A DNA stretch of 64,000 nt from Rhynchosporium graminicola. Taxonomy: Eukaryota > Ascomycota > Leotiomycetes > Helotiales > Ploettnerulaceae. The stretch lies in contig FJUW01000039.1 of the NCBI GenBank assembly GCA_900074885.1, forward strand, positions 310,001 to 374,000. Direction: 5' to 3'. Shown here in pieces: positions 48,881-61,720 of this stretch (positions are counted from its first letter, which is position 1; each line of letters begins with the position of its first letter). Both the position numbers and the translations under genes were made by a program. Under the pieces are notes generated by a model that saw only the letters and a list, made by a program, of their open reading frames with translations, ran no database searches and was not told where the DNA came from.

Positions 48881-50913
48881 TCACTGGATCCCAAACTTCG
48901 CATTCATATCCTGTCTCGAATTTTCCAGGACTGGAAACAAACCTGGCAAATCAGTCGTCGACCCAACGCCCAACTCAGCCAACAAGCTCTCTTTCTGTGT
49001 CTTCAAATCCACGATCTCGTCCAGAACCTCCTGATGGTCACCATCGAGTCTCTTGGCAAGCGCGCGCGACTTGTTAAGAGTTATCTCTGAGCGTTCGAGT
49101 TCCTCTCGCAAGTAGCGTTGATACTGCTTGGGTCTGCGGAGTCGGGGCTTGGGGGATGGAGGTGACGATGGACCGTCGAGCTGGTAGTGAGATAAGTGGG
49201 CTTCGTGGGATTTGGGTTTTGCGATTGCGTCAGAAGCGGAGGATGAGGTAAAGAGTGGTCGAGGCATAGACGCCAGCTTTTCTTGGAGGAAGAAGACTTC
49301 GCGGCCGAGATCGAATCGTCTCTGCGATAAAGCGATTGCCGCAGTGGCTTTATTCAAGACTTGCGCTTCGCCTGTAGCGATTTCCGCGCGAAGAGCGATC
49401 AATTTGTTTAGTGTGTCTTCGTAATTGAAGGAGCCGGTATGGGGATCTCCTGGCCTGGGAGCGACATGTAAGAAGCAATTTTCCTTCGATATTGTCAGCG
49501 CGTGGTTGGATGGTTAGGATGAAGAAGGAAAACGGGACTCACGGAAGTGAAGACTTCAGGCGTCGAGGCAGTGCTTGCTGCTGGACCGTACATTTGGCCA
49601 TTGCCGAATGCTTGCGTATCTAGATCGATTGCTGCCTGTGGGTAGCTGCGTGCGAAGTTTCCTGGTGCTCTGACTATATTCACACCTAACTGCATCAGCA
49701 GGTCGGCCTGTGCAAAGGATATCAGGAACTTACCTTGAGCGTTACACACGAGTCGGGGGTCGGGATCGGGTTCGTAGATTCCAGACATAGCGCTTCCACA
49801 CTCTACATCATACTGCTGATGGGGCGGATGAAATGGGAGGATCTCGTTTTCGTATTTCAAGTCGGGACTGGGAAGCTTTGGCTGAATATGTTAGAGTGTA
49901 TCTTTGGAGGCTTTCTGAAACACTTACACCAGGGACAAAAGGCTTCTCTTCGAACCTCTCTCCGGTTTCACAACCAGCTGCCCAACGAGCGAAAGTTCCA
50001 GGAGTGATACGGTAAGCACGGGGATCTCCTTCTCCATCAATGTCATCCGAGACCTCCTCGACGTATGATTGGTAGAAACCCATCTGTTCCTCTGGAGTCA
50101 TGACTTTCGGGCCTGGATCTGGTCTTTTTTTAATATCTGGTAGATATGGTGCTTCTTCGTCTCCAGTATCTCTGGTCCTGGACGCATCAGCTAGGTCACC
50201 TTCGCTGTCTGGATCGACCCATCGACCTCGGACTCTAACATATCCGAAGTTCTGCCAGACCAAGTCGCCTTTGTTGTGATTGGTTCCAAAGTTTGGAGGA
50301 AACTGATGGACATGCTCTTGATAAGAAATGTTGGAAGGTGGTGGTTTCAGCGGATCAAATGAGACGTAAGGGATCAAAACTCGTGGTTGCTCGTCAACGG
50401 GATCCCAGAAGAATGTCGTGTGTTTGGCTAGCCTTTGGAAGTCAGCGATAGGAAGATGCGAAAAAAAGATAAGCTTACGGATTGATAGAGTGGCGCCTTG
50501 AGAGGAGCTCGACTTGCATGCGACGCTCGTCGGGACAATTGCGGCTTGGGTGGACGTATAACGCTGAATGGAGGGGATCGTTGTCAACCGTGTTTGTCGC
50601 TCGCATGAAGCTGTAGGCAGATAGGACACTGGGACTGATTGGAAGGCGGGGAAATTTGCGATCCATCTCTTCACTGAACGGATTCGAGACGAATTCTTCG
50701 CCGTTGGGAAAGGCTGAGTGGTTAGCTTATAACAGTTGAAAGAATGAGGATATTCTTACACGTGCCGTTGGCGGAAGCATTCTGCTCCTGCTCGTATCTA
50801 TCGAATTGCGGCGGGAAGTGAGTCGGGGATGGAGCTGCGTTCTGATACCCATTTGATGGATACTCTATGAAAGCATCCAACCTGGGGTCGATTGAGGCTA
50901 CCATCATCGCCAT
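48881..50913 (-). CDS. unknown protein with C-terminal coiled coil
   Basis: Six exons: 50760-50913, 50479-50713, 49928-50432, 49734-49881, 49543-49685 and 48881-49483, giving 595 residues. All five introns (46-59 bp) are GT-AG and phases close, so it is a real gene, but I recognise no family. The N-terminus (MAMMVASIDPRLDAFIEYP) is followed by PRLPISPSVLSAYSFMRATN and NCPDERRMQVELLSRRHSIN. Next come KHTTFFWDPVDEQPRVLIPY and a WQNFGYVRVRGRWVDPDSEG strand-like part. The middle is Pro/Asp-rich. The last 200 residues are helical (LIALRAEIATGEAQVLNKAT, YLREELERSEITLNKSRALA), a likely coiled coil. The Trp/Tyr-rich strand part plus coiled coil resembles subunits of nuclear complexes, but that is only an impression. 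Exon 6 starts after a GAAG acceptor that restores the frame. Confidence 0.75.
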
Positions 50914-52122
50914 GTTGTTGCTTTACCTTCGCGCACACAAAGTGCAGTCAGCAAAATCTGTTTGTGTCGAGGTGGTTGGCGTGAGTGGTTTCTGGACCAC
51001 GAACCCATGGGTTTGTTTATTCACTTTGACAATTTCAGGCTTAGGTAACATTGCGCTAGTGGTAGACTAGTATCTCGAAAATTAATGAATAGAAACTTCT
51101 CGAGAAAAGCCAGAGGGACGTAGGTTCAGAGCATCTTCGAATCCAGGGCGGCCTGTTCACTCTTAAGCGCTTTGTTGACATTACGATGTTGCGACAAGAG
51201 TAACCGAGCCGCTAGGGCTATCATTGATTCACGCGATATCAAAGGCAAAATGGGCCCGTATCGTTAAGTATTGCATAGAAGCTAGTTTAAAGTTGAGCTA
51301 GCCCAGATTGAAGGAGGCCATGAGAAGCGTGGATGTAGTCAGCCTTTTGTGGCAGTCATCAGCAGCCTGGCTCCAAGACCTGGCTTGGAAACAGCTATCT
51401 GCGCGTCGCCAAGCAGAATGCGGAACAAGCACCAACGAGGAAAGTACCGTTGAGCTAAGGCAGTATCGCTATTCGGGAAGTAAGATGAGAAATCGAAACC
51501 ACTGTTGATCGAGCATCGCCTGCTGCTAAAGTGACTACCGTGTGCATTGAACCCGATTTCAGCAGGAAGCAGTGGCCTCGAGCGCCGCTCACCCATTGCA
51601 ATTTTACAAGGGACACAAGGGGTCACTGGCTCGTACCAATGATACTGTAATATGTTCCTAAGAATAGTGCACTAGAGATAGCAAGAAAGATAATGAAAAA
51701 AAATATCAAACACTCCTCTTTGATACACTGGCCTTGACGGCGGAGGCAGGTGTTTGAAGTATCAAGGGTGCTTGAAAACTTGGCTTCATTATGATTCGAT
51801 TGATAAACTGGCTGCACCCGTTTTCTACTTAGGACTTCGGTTGGAAATGAAGAACATAAATAAAATCGAGGAATGTCGAACCTGGAATCCGGACATTGCT
51901 TCTAATCTCATTTAATTCTTGGCCCAGTTTTGAGCAGTGCATAAGTGGCTAGCTAGCGACAGTCCGCCAAGAGATACTTATAGGTAAACGTGATGTCGAA
52001 CCATGGGCGGCGGCCTCTTTCCTCCATATCGCCTTCCCTCAAGCTTCCTCTCCACGCTGGCATCAATATCTGTCTTTACGCCGCTTCACGAACAAAAACA
52101 TCTCATCTGAGCGTCAAATATT
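50914..52122. other. 1.2 kb divergent intergenic region
   Basis: Lies between the start of the six-exon gene (leftward) and the start of the small disordered-plus-helical gene (rightward). No coding frame supported. Confidence 0.4.
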
Positions 52123-52907
52123 ATGGCATCGACACCCAACACGCCAGGCAGCTCATCGGCCTCGTCACCCGCTCCTAGCCATCTACCACCGGCAGGTTAC
52201 CCATTCAACCCTTTCTCTGCCTCAAACAGTGCGCACAACTCCAACCCAGCTTCAGCAAGCACATCTTCTTCGTCCCGTCCTCGGGGAGCCACGCCCAGGA
52301 ATTTAAAAGCGTCAAGACCACGCAACGGTCCCGGTCCACCACCGTTTACAGCTAGTATGCAAGATGCGCAAGCGAGGGATAAGGATCCGTACGAGAGCAG
52401 TGACGATGATAGCGACGACCGTAGATGGAAAGGAGGAGGACGGCTTGATGCGTAAGTTCTCTTTGTGTATCGGAATGAGTGAGATGGTGATACGGGGCCA
52501 CGTGTGATGCAGATACAAAAGTGTGGTATCGAACTATACGAAGAAGAATGGCTAATCTCTATGACTAGATTTGGTGAGGAACCATACGAGGTTGTCCAGA
52601 GACGTAGGATGGCAGCTGTGATATTGGATTCACCTGAACTGTTGATGATGCATTCCCAAGCTCGCTGTGATGTATGTTTCCCCAAAGAATCAAAATCTGC
52701 TTCTGTGCAGTCAGTCTCGCTAATCGCCAACAGAGCATCCCCGCAACTCGACATTACTTTACAAAACTTCTCTGCGGATTTGAAGATCAGAATGATACAT
52801 ATCCTACTGATGGCCAGCTACACGATCCAGAGAAAGAGAAGAAGAAAGAGAAGGAGAAGGATAAAGCCAGGATGGTTGCTCCTGGGGGGCAGAAGCCTAG
52901 GAGGTGA
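52123..52907 (+). CDS. small conserved-looking protein, disordered N-terminus
   Basis: Three exons: 52123-52451, 52569-52671 and 52734-52907, giving 201 residues. Intron 1 (117 bp) was placed by frame: its acceptor ACTAG follows a GCTAAT branch site, and the other nearby acceptors give stops. The first 110 residues are Ser/Pro/Ala/Asn-rich and end in an acidic ESSDDDSDD run. The folded part starts at the exon join: FGEEPYEVVQRRRMAAVILD, SPELLMMHSQARCDSIPATR, then HYFTKLLCGFEDQNDTYPTDG. A charged helix (EKEKKKEKEKDKAR) and the tail KPRR end it. No named family recognised. The helical RRRMAAVILDSPELLMMHS block looks like a conserved fungal domain of unknown function. Confidence 0.65.
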
Positions 52908-53458
52908 TGTGATTTTGGGTGAGTATGATGATTGTGCTGGAGACCAGTATTCTAGCTCCCCGCTCGTTGAAACTCGGTGCTATTATGACTTTACTATTTG
53001 TGATTGGCAGTTTGTATGTTTTCATTTGCCTGATAGTATAGGCGTTACGAGGAAATGCATGGATCGGGATACATTTAGCGACGGAGCGGCTATCCCACTC
53101 TCTGAGCGGCATTTAATCGCAAAGTCGTCGAACTCAGCTATGATAGCTTTTCTTCAGTCTGAAAACACTAAATTAATTGCCAACATATTGCTAGGTGTTC
53201 CGACAGATATCCCCGAAACCATCGCTTATGTTCTTCCATCAACCCATACTACATCTCAACTAGCCGGGCACATTTCCCAATTCAACGCAGCCAACCTGCA
53301 CTGAAATAGGAGTCTAGCAAATAAACGTAAAGTTCACCGGGAGACCAAGAAATCAGATGAGGTCGGTGGAGAATCTCGCTTTCCAACGGAGTAGAGTATT
53401 GTTCGTAGCATATTGATACTAACAACACTTCATAACTAGTAGAAGTTCCCGCATGAGT

Positions 53459-53475
53459 GAGAGAGAGAGAGAGAG
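53459..53475 (+). repeat. GA dinucleotide microsatellite
   Basis: Eight GA units in a row within the gene-free region. Confidence 0.85.
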
Positions 53476-53808
53476 CAACAGCAGCCGCACATGGCTAAGT
53501 AGCTTTAATCTTTCTATTGTTCTTCTTGAATTATTTTATTTTATTTTGTGTACTATTCACTATAACTTCTCTGGTGCAAGAGCGAGGAATGAATATGTCC
53601 TGTAGATATCTCGGAAGCTCTTTCTTGCTCTTCTCCTCTCTTCTCTTTTCTGTAGATACAGTAGGTGAATAAGTCTCCGCATGCTTCAGAGTCTTTTCCT
53701 TCCACGAATTAGAGCCTATTGAGTCGAGTTTTGGAGGGTGGGTTTAGGACGAATACAAGGACGAGGATTGCGTATGGAAATGAGATGAGTGGTGACTCCA
53801 CCTACTCT

Positions 53809-53830
53809 AGGTAGGAGGTAGGTAGGTAGG
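53809..53830 (+). repeat. GTAG tetranucleotide repeat
   Basis: Tandem GTAG/GGTA units, with a second short copy near 53891-53902. Part of the gene-free region. Confidence 0.7.
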
Positions 53831-54479
53831 CATAATCGTGCTATAGCTACCTTACTGACTGACCTCTGATTGGGTTGGGGTGGGGTCAACGTAGGTAGGT
53901 ACTTAGTAGATATGCAATTGACTTTGATCTCTATCTCAATCCCGGTGTCATGCGGGGAGAAGGTACTCACTCGGCTTGTCAGGCTTGACATCAAGGGTTC
54001 GGTTCTAACCAAAAATTCACTGGAAAGCCAAACCCGCCGTGGGCAGGCAGGTTCAGTCAGGCAGACCTTCGAAGGCACCGAACCGAGTACGGTACTAGCT
54101 ATGACATGAGTCGCTCTGATGGATGAATATGTATCTCGTATTGAAATGGGAGAACGAGGGGATGGGCATTCGCAAATCACGGGAATTACTTACCGGCGGA
54201 GCAGGGTTGGAGTTTTCCGACAAGTCAAAAGTCGAGAGGAAGAGAAGAGGACGAAGTTTATCTCATTTGCTGGGAGCATTTGGAGTGTATGGTACTGTAC
54301 CTACTCGTACAGTATGTATATTTAGCTCTTTTAAGGCTGTGCAGGTGGGTGTGACCAGGGTTGTTGTCATTCACGGAATGGGTAACGAACGTAAGCAAGC
54401 GTAAGCAAGTGCCCAAGCGCGGGTTGTGAAACACTTGATGCTGGAGAATCGAGGGAAACGTGATCTGGCGATGTATGTG

Positions 54480-54500
54480 TATATATATATATATATATAT
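54480..54500 (+). repeat. TA dinucleotide microsatellite
   Basis: Ten AT units in a row, in the gene-free region before the ADAM gene. Confidence 0.9.
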
Positions 54501-55712
54501 GGAAATATATACACATTTGCTCGAGGGCTGAACTTCGGATGAGTGGGGATTCGGTCAAGGGAGTGGTGAGTTGGTGATCCTACTGGTGTAGTGTACAGGT
54601 AATCTGGGCGGTCGCTGTGGTGGAACCAGAGTTCAATGAGGATGAATCGATTGGATGCACAGCACAGCCACGGCTGCTGACGAGCTTGAGATGCGGACTG
54701 CTCGAGACTTGCAGCGACAGCTTGGAAGTTTAATTGAAAGAGAGTTGAAGCTTAGGACTCCTCGGTGAGGTTATATCCAAATACAAGCAGTACTTGACTA
54801 CAGTATTACAGTCACTAATGACTTGTAATTAGGGGTCCTTTTCAAAGCCAGGGTTTTGACTGGGGAAGTGTTGGGGGGCAGCTACACAGGGAGGGGATTT
54901 CAGCCAAGTAGAGTAAAGGGAATGCCAATTCCGCTGCTACTGTACTTTCTCAGACGGTCCTCAGAATGCCTCGTGTACTAACTATAATATCAAGGGTTAT
55001 TGTACCTAAGTCATTGTCTCTTATGAATCACAGACTCGCAACCGGAGCAGAGATGGATGAATATACAGTACAATACGTCCATGAACATCTCTTCTTTAGT
55101 ATCATGATGAATTCGGATAATGACTGTTGACACAACTACCGAGTCAATCCGAACCCGAATCAACATTCGCATCTGCAAGTAATATATATCTACGAGTAAT
55201 ATACATCTGTGCATTCATGATTGTTCTGTAAACGCTACTTACTTACTACCTTGGTCCTGCCCAGCCAGTTCCTGGTTCCCGTCGTTTCCAGGTTGCATTG
55301 CAGCCTTTCGCTTACTTATATAATACTGTACCTCTCCTCTCTCTCGGCTCTCTTGTCTTCCCGTCCGCGTCCAACACCCAACCTTCACCCTTCAACTCTC
55401 CCTTCGCCACCTATTTCCGAAGTACTTCTTCTACGCACAAATAATAATATACCACAGCCGTCGTTCGTTTGCGCTGGTTCTCGCTGGTCGACTGATTGTA
55501 CACATCTTCTTTGTCGGATTCAATTACATTTATCGTATCGTCTTATAATCTTTGTCAGGGTGGCTGAATGACAATCGTCCGGACGACGGGTTCGGGTTTG
55601 GATTCGGCGTGAAGCACAACGCCTACCTCATCGGCGAAGCAGGGCGCATATCTTCGAGTCTCCTTCTCTGCCTGTCTCTCTTCTGCGATCAGCACATCAC
55701 ACTCCAGAGACA

Positions 55713-58239
55713 ATGTACATTCTGCGTAGCATAGCGGCGGCCCTGGTCAGCTCATGTCTTTACCACATTTCATACGGTATGCGGTACGCCATCGTGATTC
55801 CCTTTCCCGACTGACACATGCAGCACACTCGCAAGAAAGGAATCCTTTAAAATACCTGTCGCTGGTGGAAAACACACGAATCAATACGCCCTCGCATCGA
55901 ATACACGCCCTATCGAAATACGAAATTACCTTCGACTTACACGACAGCAAACAAAGGATCAGGCTGACACTAGCTCCGAACCACGATATTATTCAGGATG
56001 GAGCGACGATAGTACACCTCAAACCGGATGGATCGATAAAGACCGAAGAGTTAATAGATCGCTCGGAATACAGAGTGTTCAAAGGCCAGGCGTGGTTACA
56101 ACATCAAGTTGGGGCTGAGTGGACAAATGTTGGCTGGGCGAGAATTATGGTACAGCAGGATGGTACCGAACCCCTATTCGAGGGTGCTTTCAGAGTCGAT
56201 GGGGATCATCACCATGTCCAGACGAGGACGCATTACATGCAGACGAGACATGCCAAGGATCCAATACCGGAGGCGAAAGATAAAGAGTACATGGTTGTCT
56301 GGAGGGATTCTGATGTTGCTGCTGATTCATTCATGGATTCAGGTGGGCATGCTCATGGGGAGTTGAAAAGAGGGCTCGGGCAGGATGGGTCGTGCTCTGC
56401 GGAAGTTTTATCCTTTAATACTCAAACAGATCACCCGATCTATACAGGAATGGGCAATCGTGACGACGACTTTGGATCTACATATACCAAGAAGCTCTTC
56501 GGTCGACAGATTGATGGACAGACTGTTGGAAATTCGGCTGGTGTCAACCTTGCGAGTACGATCGGGAATTCAGCTGGATGTCCTTCAACCCGGAAGGTTG
56601 CACTTGTTGGTGTTGCCACGGACTGCACCTATACCTCCGATTTTAACTCGACCTCATCGGCTAGATCGAACATCATCAGTGTTATGAACATGGCTTCGGT
56701 CCAGTACGAGGATAGTTTCAACATCACTCTGGGTCTCCGGAATCTTACAATCAGCGATGCTGTCTGTCCTGGAACACCGACATCGACCGCTCCTTGGAAT
56801 ATTGGATGCAGTGATTCAGTCAATATTCAGGATCGCCTGAATCTTTTCTCCGCTTGGAGAGGGCAACGTCCAGACAACAATGCTTACTGGACTCTTCTCA
56901 GCAAATGTGCCACTGGATCTGCCGTGGGACTTGCGTGGTTAGGACAAGCTTGTGTTGCTACATCTCAGGTCGCCTCATCATCTTCCGGAAACGAGACAGT
57001 CAGTGGAGCCAATGTCGTGGTTAGGACCAGTACCGAATGGCAAGTTATTGCTCACGAGACCGGTCATACCTTTGGTGCAGTCCATGATTGTAACTCCGCT
57101 ACATGCAACGATGGCAGGACTGCTGCTTCTCAGCAATGCTGCCCATTGAGTGCTCAGACTTGTGACGCAGGTGCCCAGTTCATCATGAATCCATCCACTG
57201 GACCCAATATACAAAAATTCTCGCCATGTACCATTGGAAATATTTGCAATGCCATCGGAAGAAACAGCGTCAAAACGAGTTGCTTGACAGCCAACAAAGA
57301 CGTCACTACTATCTCTGGTAGTCAGTGTGGAAATGGTATTGTCGAGTCTGGCGAGGATTGTGATTGTGGTGGATCTGCAGGATGTGGAGATAACAAATGC
57401 TGTGATGCAGCGACTTGCAAATTCAAGCAGAGAGCTGTTTGTGATCCTAGCAACGAGGACTGCTGCACTGGTAGCTGTCAGTTTGCATCGAACGGCACGG
57501 TTTGTCGGGGAAGCACTGGAACTTGCGATCCTCAAGAGACATGCAGTGGTACATCATCTACTTGCCCTGCTGATGCCACAGCACCTGATGGTAAATATTC
57601 ATTCCTAGGATTTTGGAGAATTGAACATTGCTAACACAATTAGGTACATCCTGCGGTATCAGCGGCGGCGGTCTCTCTTGCGCCTCGGGTCAATGTACAT
57701 CCCGGGACCTTCAGTGCAAAACCTTGATGGGTTCTTTCACCCAAGAAAACGACACTTACGCTTGCTCGCCCTCTGGCTGTCAAATATCCTGCGCCTCGCC
57801 CGAATTTGGCAGCAACGTATGCTACAAAATGCAACAGAACTTCCTCGAAGGAACTCCCTGTGGCGGAGGCGGCAAATGCATTTTGGGATCCTGTCAAGGT
57901 TCCAGTGTAGGTAAGGAAATCACAAGCTGGATCGCGAAAAACCAGACGCTCGTCATTGGTATCGCGGCTGCTATCGGCGGTCTAGTTGTCCTCGCTATGT
58001 TGAGTTGTTGCGTATCAAGGTGTAGACAAAGACGTCGATCTCGTGCTATGAAAAATGCTCCCCCGCCACCAGGATGGGCAGGTGCTCCGGGATGGGGAAT
58101 GGCACCAGCGCCAACTCATGGTCCGCAGATCGCGAATCAGGGACACCATAGTGCGCAAGGAAGTTGGGAGAATGGAAGGTGGAAACCACCGACTCAGCCG
58201 GCTACGGCGTACTATCAGCCGAGTGTGAGGTATGCTTGA
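55713..58239 (+). CDS. membrane-anchored ADAM metalloprotease (reprolysin-disintegrin)
   Basis: Three exons: 55713-55776, 55824-57590 and 57644-58239, giving 808 residues, phases closing. ADAMs are zinc proteases that shed cell-surface proteins. Residues 1-22 form a signal peptide (MYILRSIAAALVSSC). A prodomain follows, then the catalytic domain with the zinc motif HETGHTFGAVHD (His 432, 436, 442; Glu 433). The disintegrin domain starts CGNGIVESGEDCDCG and runs through many Cys pairs to the Cys-rich part (CSPSGCQISC). One membrane helix is at about 712-734, followed by basic SRCRQRRRSR and a Pro/Gly-rich cytosolic tail. The set and order match the fungal ADM-type ADAMs found in Aspergillus and others, whose roles are barely studied. 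Intron 1 sits directly after the signal peptide. Confidence 0.95.
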
Positions 58240-61200
58240 GTGATTCGATTGTAGCATTCTAAATTAGACAATGGTTGGATGTAGATAAGGAACACTCTTT
58301 GGAAATACATACCGTTCATTGTGTTACACATTCATGGCTTGAATACGCTTTTTCGCGGTTCCATTTTGGGTGAACATGGTGTTAGAACTGGGGTCGGGTT
58401 CGCTTTACGTGCATGGCGGCGAGTATTAATGGTATTGTGAAAGCGCCGCTTTACTACTTGTCGAATACCCTTTTATCAACCAGGCGTGTACCGGTTCGTT
58501 GGGTGGCAAGAAGGCAAAGCCGAGGATGAAAGATGTGGCATTGTATTGTTTGTGGGTGGTCACGGCTGTATTGGACAAAATAGCGAGGCAAGAGCGAACT
58601 TTCGCACAATAACAACTCAGATGAGAGTATGGGGCCTGAGAAGCTCGACTATGTTCTTAGGGATTGGCTTTCAAGGGAACGTTGCGAAGCTTCAGAGTCA
58701 CAATTTTCAGGACACGATCTTCTGGAGCAGGATCTGTGATTGAGAAATGAGCCCTGTTACTGTCTTTATATTGCTATAAGTAAAGGCTTGCTTGACTTTT
58801 CATCCTGCGCAAGTCTTCGATAGATATTGATCTGAGAGTTGGAGACATCGTCGGAAGAACGTGTCTCTCTGAGACTCTGCCCCCCCGCAAGTCTTACCGA
58901 TTGCGCAGCCCGCCAGTTTAGCCTCGTAACCTAAAAGAGAGGCGAACGAGGCATATTCTTCCAACTGACACGAACTGGTAGTGTGTGAGAGAGAGTATCG
59001 AGATGTACGTAAAGAAGCCAGCGGCGGTAATTATTCCCAGGCAGCAGCAACAGCTATAATGTCCTCAGGAAGCGCACTTTGACGATACCTTGGTTCTGCT
59101 TTTTCAGGCTTTTTTCAATGGAATATCACCGCTCGTTCAGGAAGTGAAGAGATTTATCATAGCTGAGGAACCAAATCTCTGTGCTTTTGACCACTTCGGA
59201 AACGTGCAACTACGATATGTTAGTTAATATTCAATACGCCTCATCGGGTTTCTAGAGGCTTCCTCGATACGCTCACATTCTTCCCCATTCCGTCGTTGGA
59301 GAGCGCGCAGCACTTATTTCACTCGTTTACTATCTGGCCAATATCTCCATTCCCAGGAGCTCGTTTGTAAGGTCGTACTCCTTGGTCACGTTTTTCGGTT
59401 TGGATTATTTCCCCAAAGTTGCTGTCCTTGCTGGTGCGATATGTTGAAGCTAGTCGAGCGAGGCTCGGGGTTTCTGGAGAGTGCAAGCACGATAGACACT
59501 TCAAGTAGGAATGTTTGGGACGTGCAATGGAGCGGTGAGAGGGTCCCAATACGCGAGTGGCCGACTGTCTGATTCCAACTCTGCCCTCTCCGTGGATGCA
59601 ACTCCACTCTGTGAACTGTCAAATCAAAGGTCAATAAGCATAACGATACTAGACACAATCAGCGCAGCAGCGGATGGTAGTAATCCGCTTGACCTTTCAC
59701 CTGGAATATCTATGTCCAGCGCTCCTTGCATCTCTGGGAAGTCCAGGTCTTGCTGCTCATGGTTCTACGTGACTTAATTCACCTATTCGATCGCTCGCTC
59801 CCAATTTAGGGGAACAATCTTGTTTTCTTGCTCTCCCTTACTATCTTTTGGCGGCGAGTCATCTCTGAGTAAGATAGGTGCTGTTGTAGCTGCCAGGATA
59901 GCAACGTTATCACCATCGGAAAGCCCAGGCGTCGGATATATGTCATTATCCTTAATTGCCCCGGCTAAGGTTACACTTCGCCGGTGAAGAATTTGGTCTG
60001 CCTCGCTCTTATATAATCATAGCCGATGCACTTGCAGCTATAATTGGGCTGGTACTTACGTGCAACTGCCAGGTCGCTTAATAGCCAATTGTAAATAAAG
60101 CTGGATACTCAGGAGACCGACTAAAATCTCCTTCATTCGTTTGAGATTTTCGAAAGCAAGAGCGGAACTTATTTGGTACATTTGGCTAGATCTAACTTAC
60201 ATATACTACTAGAGGGACATCTAGGGCTTCTTAGGAATTCAACTGTGCTTGAATAGTTGAATTCTGTGAGCTCGAGGGCTCGTTTTTAGTCGGGGTTAGC
60301 GATTGTCCCGCGGTAAATAATGTTGAGATATAGTATAACTCTACGATATATAATTAGTTTTAGCTTAAAACTATGTAGTATCTACCTTTAATATATACAC
60401 TTATGATCCTCAAATAAAGATCTAATATTTCAAATGAAAAAGTAAGTTGATTGACTTTAGCAGTGAGAATATGCAGAATAGATCAGTGTTGCAAGTGATA
60501 CGAGTGTGGACAATGCAGTTCTCGTTAAGATGTTCTTCATCTCATGGGCTTGCTTTACATCGATTCCGCTCTCTGTACTCCTCTTTAGGTACTAGATAGC
60601 ACACCGTCATACGGCCAATCAATAAATGCGATTTCAAATTGTATACCGTGCAAACATGATCACAGCTCCTGCGCTTGTTCTCACAAGGTATTGCTTCCTC
60701 CTCAATCTCTCGCTCATTTGCCTTCCATACCTACGCAAACTAATCATCGGTTCCCCTCCCTCTTCCAGCCGGAGAGTCAGTGTTTTTAGGACTTTAGGTG
60801 ACAGGTTGATGTACTGTAGAGGTGTTTCATGGTGGTATAGATTCGCATCAACGATTGATATATGTGATATCACTAGAACATTATAAGTGAAAATTGACTG
60901 ACTACCTCCTGCCCAAATGCGTGTTCCTTCTGCCCAGACAGTATGGAAGTACCTACCACAGGGGGTACAGATATGATGGATGCTGTTGGAATGCGGTCGT
61001 CTCAGCTTAGGCGTGGGATTTAGTACTGTTTTGGCTAGGCGGCCGCATGCCCAGACTGAGCGGCCGCCACCGGCCAGGCATTCAGGCAACAGGACATCCT
61101 ACAGTAACAACAAACCGGATATCCTAAAAACACCGACAATCCAAGTAGTAGAGAGGGGAAACCGACGATTAGTAACTCTAATAGAGGGCTACAACTTCCC

Positions 61201-61505
61201 AAGTACGAATAGGATCTAATCGAAACTTGATGGAGAAAGTGTAAAACTGAGCACAAGGTACTAATTACGAATACTTCATCCAAAGCGAGCTTGCGAGCTT
61301 TGAATTAGGTACGTTTAGGCGGGGGCGGGTCCAAAGCCCCCTCGGCCTTTTAGGCCTAGAACCGCTGTATGATTAAAATGAACAAATCAAATGATTCGGT
61401 TTAACTCTACTTGGTTTTTCACTGCTTGTACCGCAGGAGTCCTATATCGTTACAGCTATACAAGATATCATCGACGAGAAGCTCTAAAAATCTACCGATT
61501 GTAGG
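58240..61505. other. gene-poor, repeat-leaning region
   Basis: No convincing gene. Bases 60280-60440 are AT-rich with TA-type steps. Bases 61040-61072 hold two GCGGCCGC sites. Bases 61310-61370 are GC-rich with a small inverted pair (aggccttttaggcct). The right part adjoins the Tc1/mariner relic and may be the decayed body of that element. Confidence 0.45.
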
Positions 61506-61631
61506 CTATGGGAAGCCATACGTAAGGCCTAGGAAGCAGTCACTAATAAAAGGATCGAGGAATTAGTCAGGGAAGTGTCTAAAAGATACAAGGTAGTAAT
61601 CAAAGCAAATGAAGCGTATTTAAAACACTAG
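61506..61631 (+). mobile_element. relic of a Tc1/mariner-type transposase C-terminus
   Basis: One frame reads LWEAIRKA, stop, EAVTNKRIEELVREVSKRYK, then VVIKANEAYLKH and a stop at 61629-61631. This matches the usual end of Tc1/mariner transposases: a Trp-rich helix, then an E-L-V-x-S-M-x-R-R helix, V-I-x-A-x-G and a final Lys-Tyr or Lys-His. The stop at 61530-61532 (TAG) replaces the position where Trp (TGG) is normal, a G-to-A change on this strand, as RIP produces. The catalytic DDE part is not recognisable upstream. Confidence 0.45.
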
Positions 61632-61720
61632 GGATATTTTTTTAAAGCAGCATTACTATCTATCTGAGCTTACATAGGTATTATACACAGACGCTAATCA
61701 ATAGATCTCTATGGCCTACA

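Larger units (their letters stand above)
52908..55712. other. 2.8 kb gene-free region upstream of the ADAM gene
   Basis: No supported gene. It is rich in short simple repeats (GA, GTAG, TA), listed separately. A 200 bp pyrimidine-rich stretch with CT tracts runs from about 55320 to 55500. The right end must hold the promoter and probably a long 5' leader, with a short upstream ORF of 15 codons at 55568-55612 ending 100 bases before the ADAM start. Confidence 0.5.

Noticed and set aside
52504..53304. 266-codon plus-strand frame
   Set aside because: It crosses two introns of the 52123-52907 gene; only the 52569-52671 part is real coding sequence in that frame.
61040..61072. Two GCGGCCGC sites close together, considered as an element end
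   Set aside because: No inverted arms or duplication beyond the sites; short GC-rich chance pattern more likely.
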